Source of the DNA: Nemertoderma westbladi
Taxonomy: Eukaryota > Xenacoelomorpha > Nemertodermatida > Nemertodermatidae
Length of the DNA: 37,844 bases
Direction of reading: 5' to 3'
NCBI GenBank assembly: GCA_032718475.1
Contig: JAUCBJ010003885.1
Location: 64,001 to 101,844, forward strand
Shown here: positions 11,135 to 21,005 of the stretch, one piece after another
How positions within the stretch are numbered: the stretch's first letter is position 1
Layout of the letters: every line of letters starts with the position of its first letter
The notes under the pieces: generated by a model
Database searches by the model: none
What the model was told of the DNA's origin: nothing
The model's input: the letters and a program-made list of their open reading frames with translations, nothing else
Position numbers and translations under genes: made by a program

Positions 11135-11647
11135 ATGAAATTAAAAAATCGAACATTAGCAATTTTTTACGTATTACCTGTACTCATAAGGAGCAGTGAG
11201 AGTGTTACATGTACGACGGGGGACGATATTTGGGTACATTCCGACAACTCGCAAGCGAAACAACGAGTAATGAGTCGCGAAGAGAAACTCAACATCCTCG
11301 AGTACCCAACAACCGTGGAGTTCAACTGCACGTCGTGCTGGCAACTGACGCTAATGGTCTCCGGGGAGCCGAGACGGTATTCAGGGGCAACTGTGGTCGT
11401 CGAAGTCCGGAGTCGGCGCTGCAGAAGGGGCGATTGCGTCGCGGAACGCGAGGAGAGTTGCCACGGTGGGGAACTAACTACCAAGGCCGAGTTTATAGAT
11501 GATGTGGACAGACAGTTGGATATATATGGTGATAATCACGCAGATGCGATATGTCAAGTACAATGTTGTGATGGGGCTTGTCCACTTACAGTGTGGGAGA
11601 ATGATCCGAGACTAAATTCATATTATAGCACTCCCGTATACTTTTAG
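11135..11647 (+). CDS. Secreted cysteine-rich protein, unrecognised family
   Basis: A 170-codon single-exon frame from ATG to TAG. Residues 1-24 look like a signal peptide: basic start (KLKNR), hydrophobic core LAIFYVLPVLI, and a small-residue cleavage region (RSSES). The predicted mature chain has ten cysteines (26, 65, 68, 96, 101, 109, 140, 144, 145 and 149), an even number that would allow five disulfides, including a C-x3-CC-x3-C cluster near the end (CQVQCCDGAC). N64 in NCT is a possible glycosylation site and residues 98-100 spell RGD. There is no second hydrophobic segment, so secretion rather than membrane anchoring is inferred. The coding segment is clearly more GC-rich than its AT-rich flanks, and antisense or shifted frames over it are shadows. 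No family recognised; the cysteine pattern does not fit a three-finger, EGF or TGF-beta knot that I know. Confidence 0.72.
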   Translation: MKLKNRTLAIFYVLPVLIRSSESVTCTTGDDIWVHSDNSQAKQRVMSREEKLNILEYPTTVEFNCTSCWQLTLMVSGEPRRYSGATVVVEVRSRRCRRGDCVAEREESCHGGELTTKAEFIDDVDRQLDIYGDNHADAICQVQCCDGACPLTVWENDPRLNSYYSTPVYF

Positions 11648-12011
11648 GGAATATTTAAATTTATAATTATATTACGAAATTTCATGAAATAATCGATACA
11701 CATATTTTATTTATTTTGAATTATTGATCAGGTTTCGGCCTACATGAACCGCTATATCACCCCCCCCCCCCCCCCCCAAATTCGTACAACACAACCTATA
11801 CCCTACGTAAGTCCAACGAGACATTCAACGAGACATTCCTTAAAAATAAGGTAAAAGTATGCGGGATGTGAGTTCATTATGAGGTTGAATATTTCAATGC
11901 GAAGTAAAAGTGCCTTTAATTATGACTTATCTAGAATATGTGGGGCGAGCCACGAAGTGAGTGAGACCACGAACGAGTAATAATTGTGGAGATGTTTCCA
12001 ACTGTAGCATA
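11648..12011. other. Intergenic stretch with an 18-C homopolymer
   Basis: No gene is seen. A run of 18 C occupies 11760-11777 with no obvious surrounding repeat. A short GGGGCGAGCCACG motif at 11942-11954 recurs in similar inverted form (CGTGGCTCGCCCC) at 23510-23522. Confidence 0.5.
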
Positions 12012-12268
12012 TCGTAGCCTAAGTGTCATAAGGCCCTTGTTTTTGTCGGATTTTACTTTTTTATACAATACCACGCTTTAAGACATGATCTATCAGCTGG
12101 TGAAGTTTTGAACATTTTGGAAGTGATGGTTATTGCGTGGTAAAAAAAAGTCAAGTCCCATATCCCAGCGGACAATATTTTACAGGGGAAAGGCCCCATA
12201 TCTCTCTATATCTTTTATAGGCTTCCCTGAACAAGTGCAATTTTTGACTTATGACACTTATGCTACGA
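12012..12268. mobile_element. Small MITE with about 21-bp inverted ends, flanked by TA
   Basis: The left end TCGTAGCCTAAGTGTCATAA matches, with one difference, the reverse complement of the right end, which finishes at 12268. TA dinucleotides flank both ends (12010-12011 and 12269-12270). The size is 257 bp and there is no coding capacity. This matches a non-autonomous Tc1/mariner-type element; the family assignment rests only on the TA duplication and inverted ends. Confidence 0.6.
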
Positions 12269-12270
12269 TA

Positions 12271-13253
12271 ACTTATTGCAAACTAAAAATATAATTAAAT
12301 AGCTCGACCATATATACTTTTATTCGCAAAATCGCTCTTATATCCCGCTCTTAGGCGAAGATTCAGGAGATTGGTCGGTGAAGAGAAAAATAAATATATA
12401 GGATTTACTTTTTGCAGTATAAAGTACCGTGATCCTGCAAGCAACACTCAATCTTATTTGGGTGAGTCGTCCCAAAGATTGGAATATATTTATGATTATT
12501 GAAAGTTTATTGGATTGTATTTAAGTGGGTGTTTTTTTTTTGGAAATAATCATTTTGTGCAAAAATATTGGACGACCAGAACTTTTACATATTTACTAGA
12601 GCGTGGGAATTGTGTTGAAAAGTAATAATTTATAACTAAACCAGCCAATACGGCAATGTAGTAATTCATCGAAATAAGATAATATATAAAAATAATTTAT
12701 ATAATTGCATTCATGGGACTTGGTCTCCGTTTTAGTAAACAGCACTACCTACGTAAATAAACAAGGTTTCACTGCCGGACTATAAAATACAGCTTCCATG
12801 TCTATAAATAATTTCCATGGTTACAAATTGAACAGTTTCCCCAAAGATTACGCTACCAAACACAAACAATATAAATTCAAATATAAAGAATTAGAACAAT
12901 CTAGGGCTGGCTCTGCACAAAGCAGTTCTCAGAAATACAAGAATGATATACTAAAGAATTTAAATATTGGATACTGACTGAACTTAATTATTCATAATAA
13001 TTATATTAATGTTGAGAATTATGTTTTTTACATAACAACATCGAAATAATAATAATATATACAATATGTAAATAATGTCGCGATAAGTAAGCACAGATGG
13101 TTGGTAATTTTAGATGAAAAACTCTGTTTGGTATTTTTATTATAGGCCGGAACAATATTCGTCCACAAAATAATAATTAACTCAAAACTTTTTCGACAAC
13201 AGGAATTGAATAAGAACATAATAATGCGCTGAAGGTGTTCCTTATTTACAATG
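12271..13253. other. AT-rich intergenic stretch, nothing recognised
   Basis: No coding exon, tandem repeat or element end seen between the small MITE and the 30-bp satellite. The last 25 bases run straight into the first satellite unit without a recognisable junction motif. Confidence 0.5.
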
Positions 13254-15243
13254 CGATACACCATGACCCGTAATATTGTGCCACGATACACCATGACCCG
13301 TAATATAGTGCCACGATACACCATGACCCGTAATATTTTGCCACGATACACCATGACCCGTAATATAGTGCCACGATACACCATGACCCGTAATATAGTG
13401 CCACGATACACCATGACCCGCAATATAGTGCCACGATACACCATGACCCGTAATATAGTGCCACGATACACCATGACCCGTAATATAGTGCCACGATACA
13501 CCATGACCCGTAATATAGTGCCACGATACACCATGACCCGCAATATAGTGCCACGATACACCATGACCCGTAATATTGTGCCACGATACACCATGACCCG
13601 TAATATTGTGCCACGATACACCATGACCCGTAATATAGTGCCACGATACACCATGACCCGTAATATTGTGCCACGATACACCATGACCCGTAATATTGTG
13701 CCACGATACACCATGACCCGTAATATAGTGCCACGATACACCATGACCCGTAATATTGTGCCACGATACACCATGACCCGTAATATTGTGCCACGATACA
13801 CCATGACCCGTAATATAGTGCCACGATACACCATGACCCGTAATATTGTGCCACGATACACCATGACCCGTAATATAGTGCCACGATACACCATGACCCG
13901 CAATATAGTGCCACGATACACCATGACCCGTAATATTGTGCCACGATACACCATGACCCGTAATATAGTGCCACGATACACCATGACCCGTAATATAGTG
14001 CCACGATACACCATGACCCGTAATATAGAGCCGCGATACACCATGACCCGCAATATAGTGCCACGATACACCATGACCCGTAATATTGTGCCACGATACA
14101 CCATGACCCGTAATATAGTGCCACGATACACCATGACCCGTAATATTGTGCCACGATACACCATGACCCGTAATATTGTGCCACGATACACCATGACCCG
14201 TAATATAGTGCCACGATACACCATGACCCGTAATATTGTGCCACGATACACCATGACCCGTAATATTGTGCCACGATACACCATGACCCGCAATATAGTG
14301 CCACGATACACCATGACCCGTAATATTTTGCCACGATACACCATGACCCGTAATATTGTGCCACGATACACCATGACCCGTAATATAGTGCCACGATACA
14401 CCATGACCCGTAATATTGTGCCACGATACACCATGACCCGTAATATTGTGCCACGATACACCATGACCCGTAATATAGTGCCACGATACACCATGACCCG
14501 CAATATAGTGCCACGATACACCATGACCCGTAATATTGTGCCACGATACACCATGACCCGTAATATTGTGCCACGATACACCATGACCCGTAATATAGTG
14601 CCACGATACACCATGACCCGCAATATAGTGCCACGATACACCATGACCCGTAATATTGTGCCACGATACACCCTGACCCGTAATATAGTGCCACGATACA
14701 CCATGACCCGTAATATAGTGCCACGATACACCATGACCCGTAATATAGTGCCACGATACACCATGACCCGTAATATAGTACCACGATACACCATGACCCG
14801 TAATATAGTGCCACGATACACCATGACCCGTAATATAGTGCCACGATACACCATGACCCGTAATATAGTGCCACGATACACCATGACCCGTAATATAGTG
14901 CCACGATACACCATGACCAGTAATATAGTGCCACGATACACCATGACCCGTAATATAGTGCCACGATACACCATGACCCGTAATATAGTGCCACGATACA
15001 CCATGACCCGTAATATAGTGCCACGATACACCATGACCCGTAATATAGAGCCGCGATACACCATGACCCGTAATATAGTGCCACGATACACCATGACCCG
15101 TAATATAGTGCCACGATACACCATGACCCGTAATATAGTGCCACGATACACCATGACCCGTAATATAGTGCCACGATACACCATGACCCGTAATATAGTG
15201 CCACGATACACCATGACCCGCAATATAGTGCCACGATACACCA
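13254..15243. repeat. 30-bp satellite array, about 66 units
   Basis: Uninterrupted head-to-tail units of 30 bp: CGATACACCATGACCCG followed by TAATATAGTGCCA. Nearly all differences fall at a few sites (CGTAAT or CGCAAT; TATAGTG, TATTGTG or TATTTTG; two units with AGAGCCG), and phase is kept across the whole array with no indel. From 13561 the unit types run in a TTA pattern, which is a local 90-bp higher-order period. Because 30 is divisible by three and the unit lacks stops in several frames, long open frames exist on both strands; these are artefacts of the repeat. The array ends directly at a 19-C run. Confidence 0.97.
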
Positions 15244-15245
15244 GA

Positions 15246-15264
15246 CCCCCCCCCCCCCCCCCCC
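15246..15264 (+). repeat. Poly-C tract (19) at the satellite boundary
   Basis: Nineteen consecutive C between the last 30-bp unit and a stretch related to the palindromic element family (CTGGGTGAGCCAGAATTTTT at 15316-15335). Its position suggests it is the subterminal C run of such an element. Confidence 0.8.
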
Positions 15265-17046
15265 ACTACAAAATACTTTCCCAACAAAAAAAAGTTTCAC
15301 CTAACTCATCCTTCCTGGGTGAGCCAGAATTTTTATTATTGCTTTCATTTTTTATTTTCCAGCGTCTGAAAAGCATGGCATCCAGAAACTAAAACATGTT
15401 GCATATTTATTCCTTATACTCGATATAGTGGGGGCGGAGGTTGATTTAATGACGCTACGGCTAATATATAGCCCGTTTATAGCCAAAGTTACCCGTTGCC
15501 ATGGCAACTACAAACTGAAAAATAGTGCATATTGTTCCTTATACTCAATATATTGGTGGTAGACTCTGATCCCATGACGCTACGACCACTAGATATACAT
15601 TACGGCCGTTTAAAGCCCGTTGCTAAGGACATTTTCAATACTGCGAACTTTGGAAGTCGTTTTCACTTGGTTGCTATGGTATTTCCATAAAACTAAGTAT
15701 GCCATTAAATTCTTCATATCCAAAATAGCAATCTGCTATAAATTTTAACTCGTCATATCTACGACAAGCGCAATTTATGTAGGAAAATGTAGAACATTTT
15801 ATAACTATTATTAACAGAAATTATATTTTTAAAATATTTTTTTAAAATGTTCTATTACAACATATATTTTTTCCTAGAACAATATTTATAAACAAAATGA
15901 ATATGTCTATAACTTTTTTCAAGAACAAAGAAACAAAAACTAGCTAGTATAACCATTTGGGGAGGGTGTACGACGTACGTACCCAAAACATAATTATTAT
16001 TACATGGAGAAAAAAGTAGAACTTTTTTTCATTACTCTCGAGGCATTTTATTTACCGAGCGCCAGGTTAATAAAGGGTCGAGAGAATATTGAAAAAAAAA
16101 TGCTCTACGTTTTTTTCCCATGTAATACGCAATTTTATTCTTAAATTGGTACTTTTTTGTTGCTTAATTCTTTAATAAATCGTACAGCGATCTAGTGGTA
16201 TAAAATAAATTGAACTGTAGTATTTTATACTATATTGCTTCCATAGTTACTGCAATTTAAATTATTTTACTCTTCAACTCCTGAAGCTGCCTTACTCAAT
16301 GTTAAATAATTTAGTGTTCTAGAATATTTATTACGTAACTAGAGAGGCGCTTAACAACATAAACCAATATTGGATATGGATATTGAGTTCAGTTTTAGAG
16401 TGCCTCGCGCAGATCCTAAATTTGCAGTAACTTTTGAGTGTGTGAATGGATTTTGCTCAAATTACGTGCAAACCTTTTCTATGTCAATGCTCTTTCAACA
16501 CATTTAATAAAATTTACCACCAAAAATATTTTATTTTACTTTTTTCACCGGGAAAAAGTAAAATCAATGCAATCCAATGTGTTACTTTTTTCCCTAGGGA
16601 AAAAAGTGCAACTTTTTCTCCCGATTTTGGTCTAAATTCGAGCGAAAAAATAACAATTTAAGAATAAAAGTTATACTTAATTTTGTAGGTGTGGAGTGCA
16701 GGAGCAAAAATAAAAATGAAATATTTATTATAATTTTCAAAAAATATTTCATTTTTTGATTTACATGAAAATTCCAGATATGTTTACTATGTAATCTAAA
16801 CTCTCTAGTTAGCTAACAAATACCGGTTGCATGGCCTATAGTTTAGGACACCTTGATATTCAAACATAAAAAAAATGTTCTAGAATATTGTGTCACTAAT
16901 GTATAAGGTTGAAGAATAACAACGGCGCAACTGGTGCAATATCGACGGAGACAAAATTCTGGCTCACCCAGTCAGTGGTCGGGAGGTGAAACTATCTCTG
17001 TTTCAAATTTCATGCAATCTCATTACGATTTGTAGAAAAATTTGCT
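15265..17046. mobile_element. Probable diverged fold-back element bounded by inverted copies of a shared module
   Basis: The left side (15290-15340) has GTTTCACCT then CTGGGTGAGCCAGAATTTTT. The right side (16949-17046) holds the same module inverted, with the fuller form ATTGCATGAAATTTGAAAC on the complementary strand. Inside lie a roughly 130-bp imperfect direct repeat (TTCCTTATACTC... ATGACGCTACG, at 15407 and 15537) and an AT-rich hairpin whose arms contain TTACATGG and TCTACGTTTTTTTCCCATGT (15997-16018 and 16102-16126). No coding. The outer ends are unclear, so the element could be two separate partial copies rather than one. Confidence 0.45.
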
Positions 17047-19140
17047 TACTGGCTTAGTAAGCATATGTCATTGATGGAGTATACAGGTTTAATACTGACA
17101 GACAATACTCATTGCTCACTAGATCCCTACAGGTGAGTGGGTATGTAAAATCACAGACTGTGCAGTAATGATGTGACCCCCCCCCCCCCCCCCCCCCACC
17201 TAGCCAACCCCCTAAAAATCAATAAAACAATACACAATTATTGTTGTCTCAACAAAGTTTTCTCGGAGTTAGTGATATCTGAAGTAACAGATAGTTTATT
17301 TGGACATTTTCGCCTCAGTAGGAGTTTTACTTTAACTTTCAATAAGTTTTAACCAACCCAACAACGATTAAATCGAATTGCTGGCTGGGCTGTTGTAGCT
17401 GGTGCAATGTCGATGGAGACAACTTTTTAAAACGATTGGAAATAAAGTTTGTAAAATAATCCTGACTGAGCAACCGTCAAATATGGAGATACAGCCTATT
17501 TACTCGGTCCATTACACACTGCCTTGAACCTGGGAACTTGTGAAATTTATAATCACATGCTGGCGTTCAAAATATGTTGCAAATTGCAAAGAAGCAAAGC
17601 TCAAATTGGACTTATACGAGCAGCGCGAGTGCTCTTAAAACAAATAGTGCGGCTACTATAGCCTAATACTCGCGGTAGAAATATTATATTACACAATTAT
17701 TTTGCCACTGCGAACGTTAAAAGCGCTTCATAAAATTACCAGCGTCCGCCTTTTAATAAGCGTACAAATTGATGTAAATAATTATTGGAAGCAACTCGAA
17801 AGAAAAATTAAAAATACATATAAATTGTTGAATTAAATGTGGCGACTCCCGCCAACGTGAATTCATTAAACTCTATAAAAGGCGGTGATAATCGAAGCAC
17901 CGGTTTTGTTACGATTAAGGAGCCAAATGGAAATAGCAAAGTAAACAAATTTATAGTTCTGATTCGTGTGGCTTATTGAGAATGAGTCGATTATATTTAC
18001 TTCATTTTTTCAATAATCGTAATATCTTAGGATCTCTGGCTGATAATTGAATACACCCCAACCCATCGCCCACCAAGATTATAGAAAACAACAAAAGGTC
18101 CCGAGAAAATCATAAAATAATACATTATTATGTTATACAGTGATTCTGAGCCAATATCTAGGTAGATAGATGGCTAAATCATCTTTGTATAGAAGAATAT
18201 GACTGATTTCAATGTGATTCATATTGGAAAATCCTTGATCCTTTTCATTACAAAAATAATATCACCTAATCGATTTGTCGGGACTGTTTCGTTTTTCCCC
18301 ATCTACGAATCAGCTGGTAAGTCACATCCGCTAACCACTTGGACTTGCAAGGTGCAGTCCAGTTACAGAAGATGCAGAGACACTTCCGGTGTCCAATCAG
18401 GATGCCATGAGACTAACGTTTAACGGAAATAAAGTTTATCGTACAGTTGGAAAGTCAATAGTTAACATTGTTACTGTATGTTGTGTTGCCTTGTTGGGAT
18501 ATGGAAAGAATGTAACGGCCTCAAAAATAGTTTTCATTCACCAAAACTCGTGCACATGTCATGCCGGGCGCCCCTATACAATGAAAAGGATACAGGCTCA
18601 TTAGAAAGCAAGAACTCAATCTAAAATCATCCAATGTCCACCTTGTGATTATTATTTGTGAGACCACCCAAAGAAATATTCAAAAAATTACAAAAATTTA
18701 TCATCTATCATCAAAATTAGTCAATCCCCTACCAGTAAGCACTTCAGGCATATAAGGTATAATTTTACCTTCCCAACGGAACCCATACACTCTAGTTCTC
18801 ATTGACATGGTGTTAGGTTATTCGAAAGAGAATGGGTACAAATAATTACACCCTGTCTGTCAGCAGCTGGCTGTGGTAGAGAAGAAGAATCTAATTTTAT
18901 AAAATCATCGTTTTAACATTTAAACTACTGGCGCCCATCATTGTACAACAAACAAATACTCCAGCTCCTTGGAGGTTGGTGGGGCTCTCTCTGGTTGGAC
19001 AAATAATAAAAACCATTATTGAGAATTTTACTAAATAAACATAATTAATTACAAAAACATTCCAGAATATTTAGTAATAAAAATATAATTAAGAAATTAG
19101 CGATATTCAGCTCAAAAATTACATTCATTATTTTCAACCG
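17047..19140. other. Long stretch without a recognised gene; contains a 21-C tract
   Basis: A run of 21 C lies at 17177-17197. Near 17395-17440 a short piece (GGTGCAATGTCGATGGAGACA) resembles the module flanking the palindromic family at 16930-16960. The rest, including open frames at 18199-18604, shows no convincing coding character, exon borders or repeats. Confidence 0.45.
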
Positions 19141-19513
19141 ATGCCGTGGGAAATGAACCACCATAATGGGTGGGTTGGGTACCCTCCTCACCCTCAGCAG
19201 CAGTTCAAAACCTCATCCAACGCAATTCCCCCTGTTATTCCCAATATTATTTCCCGTCACAGGTAAGTGTCGGGAACCCCATTAACGGTCTACCTACACA
19301 TCCGTTCATTTCTCATTAACAATTTCCCTTTAACAGTGTCGCTTCATACAGCTGCCCTATAATAATTAATTATCACACCGTCAGCATTACCAGTTTAATT
19401 TTGTTTTGTGGATAAAAATTTATTTATATTAGAGACACTTGATATGGAAGCAGCAAGCAGTGCACATACCACTGGATCCATTCCAGTGCCCAATGCTCAG
19501 CAGGGATCCAGAG
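19141..19513 (+). CDS. Possible 5' end of a gene: exon 19141-19262 and a weaker exon 19435-19513
   Basis: From ATG at 19141, 40 codons read MPWEMNHHNGWVGYPPHPQQ and on through a P/Q/N-rich segment to a near-perfect donor (CACAG/GTAAGT at 19262/19263) in phase 2. The next acceptor (TATTAGAG before 19435) gives an open phase-matched exon of 79 bp ending at a donor GAG/GTTAGA at 19513. In a different frame the same exon reads a P/S/T/Q-rich segment (MEAASSAHTTGSIPVPNAQQ) that looks more protein-like but does not match the phase. No further exon could be traced, and a hAT-like element starts 22 bp later. The first exon is supported by its donor and composition; the second is doubtful. No family recognised; the gene may be broken by the insertion. 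Confidence 0.35.
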
Positions 19514-19534
19514 GTTAGATTGGATACATTCCAC

Positions 19535-20783
19535 CACGGATGGCATAACGAAACGAAAGAAATTTCAATTTAGTTTCGCATTCAAAACTTTCGTTTCGTT
19601 TTTCAAATCCGATGAAATATTAGTTTCGTTTCGTATCGTTTCGTTTTTTATCAATCTATGACATTTTCGTTTTATTTCATAGGTTTTAAATTCGTTTCGT
19701 TTTGTTTTATTCTAAAATTTTTGATTTTATAAAATAACAGTTTTAAATCTACCCCCCCCCCCCCCCCCCGTATAATGTAGTACAATAGATTAAGTATAAG
19801 ATAATACCGGTACATTATAACTCTATCAATATATACCAAGTCTCAGAATATAGTGTCGTTACTCAGGTACCTGCCCCCCTCCCCTCCCAAATTGTTCTAC
19901 AAATCGTAATGAGATTGCATCAATTGTTTCAATAATTTCACCTCCCGACCGACTGGGTGAGCCAGAATTTTATTTTATTTTTGCTCCCATTATTTAGCTA
20001 GGCCTACTGCACCAGTTACACCGCAGTTATTCTTAAACCTGAGATATGAGCGAGTTGAGAAAGTTGCGTGGTTTTGTACGAGGCTGTGTTATTCTATTTA
20101 ATAAATACACCATAAAAAACAAGTTTTTTAGAATAAAAAAAACCCTCACGCAAATGGAAAACCACGCAACTTTCTCAACTCGCTCATATTTCAGCTATTC
20201 TACGACGAAATTCAAATTGTGTTACATATTTGGAATCCTTGCAGGACCAGCTTTCCATTGGTACCAACAAACAGCTATAAGGTAGAATAATAACTGCGGT
20301 GTAACTGGTGTAATATCGCTGGAAACACTTTTTAAACGCTTGTAGCTAAAGATTGAAAGCAAAAATAAAAATTCTGCCTCACCCAGTCAGTGGTCGGGAG
20401 GTGAAACTATCTCCGTTTCAAATTTCATGCAATCTCATTACGATTTGTAAAAAAAACTAGGGGGGGGGGGGGGGGTGTGGGCATGTATCGACAGGTATTA
20501 CCTACGTATATCAGTTGCTCTATTGTATATAGTACTAATTTACTATCAGTATTGCCTTAGTGCCTTATTACAGTTCTTCTGTAATCCGCCTTAGGTTATT
20601 TGTCGCGTAATGGTACCGAGAATATTATTATTATTATTATTATTTATAATTTTCAGCTATTTTATATTATTAAATTAATATATCGTAATGAATAATTACT
20701 TTGTAATTTAACGAATCGAAACGAAAAATTTAACTAAACGAAACACTTATTCTTTAGTCTTCCGTCTCGTTATGCCATCCCTG
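19535..20783. mobile_element. Non-autonomous hAT-like element with 17-bp TIRs and 8-bp target duplication
   Basis: The left end CACGGATGGCATAACGA pairs with the right end, whose reverse complement is CAGGGATGGCATAACGA (one mismatch). The flanking octamers are CATTCCAC (19527-19534) and CATTCTAC (20784-20791), 7 of 8 identical, as expected for an old hAT insertion. Subterminal regions repeat GTTTCGTTTCGT motifs in inverted orientation. There is no transposase frame. The interior carries an 18-C run (19752-19769) and a nested palindromic element. Confidence 0.85.
19870..20490. mobile_element. Palindromic element nested inside the hAT-like element
   Basis: The arms pair from a C-rich run (about 19881-19898) to a 16-G run (20460-20475). 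They share TACAAATCGTAATGAGATTG, CACCTCCCGACC, CTGGGTGAGCCAGAATTTT and CACCAGTTACACCGCAGTTA. The inner arms (20047-20077 and 20159-20189) form a near-perfect hairpin around GAGCGAGTTGAGAAAGTTGC. TGTTACATATTTGGAATCCT is shared with the intronic MITE at 7287-8144. There is no coding capacity, and the exact ends are not resolved. Confidence 0.7.
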
Positions 20784-21005
20784 CATTCTACGACTGTAAC
20801 CCTAATGGAAAGGGTCAACTAACTTATATATAGCAAGGACTTCCTTACTGCGATGGATACGGAATGGATCCCCCGACACAACAGACCAAAATCTGATAAA
20901 ATACGAACGGAATTTGAACAAATCATAACTAAACAACTGCCCCGCCCCAAAAGCATCACAATATAAAGCAGAAGAGCCATAGGAACCGACAATTATCTAT
21001 CCCAA

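Noticed and set aside
13028-15392. Four overlapping open frames of about 680-740 codons on both strands
   Set aside because: They are produced by the stop-free 30-bp satellite unit; each translates to a simple 10-residue repeat and has no unique coding part.
18199-18604. Two overlapping plus-strand open frames
   Set aside because: No motif, no splice borders and composition like the surrounding non-coding DNA.
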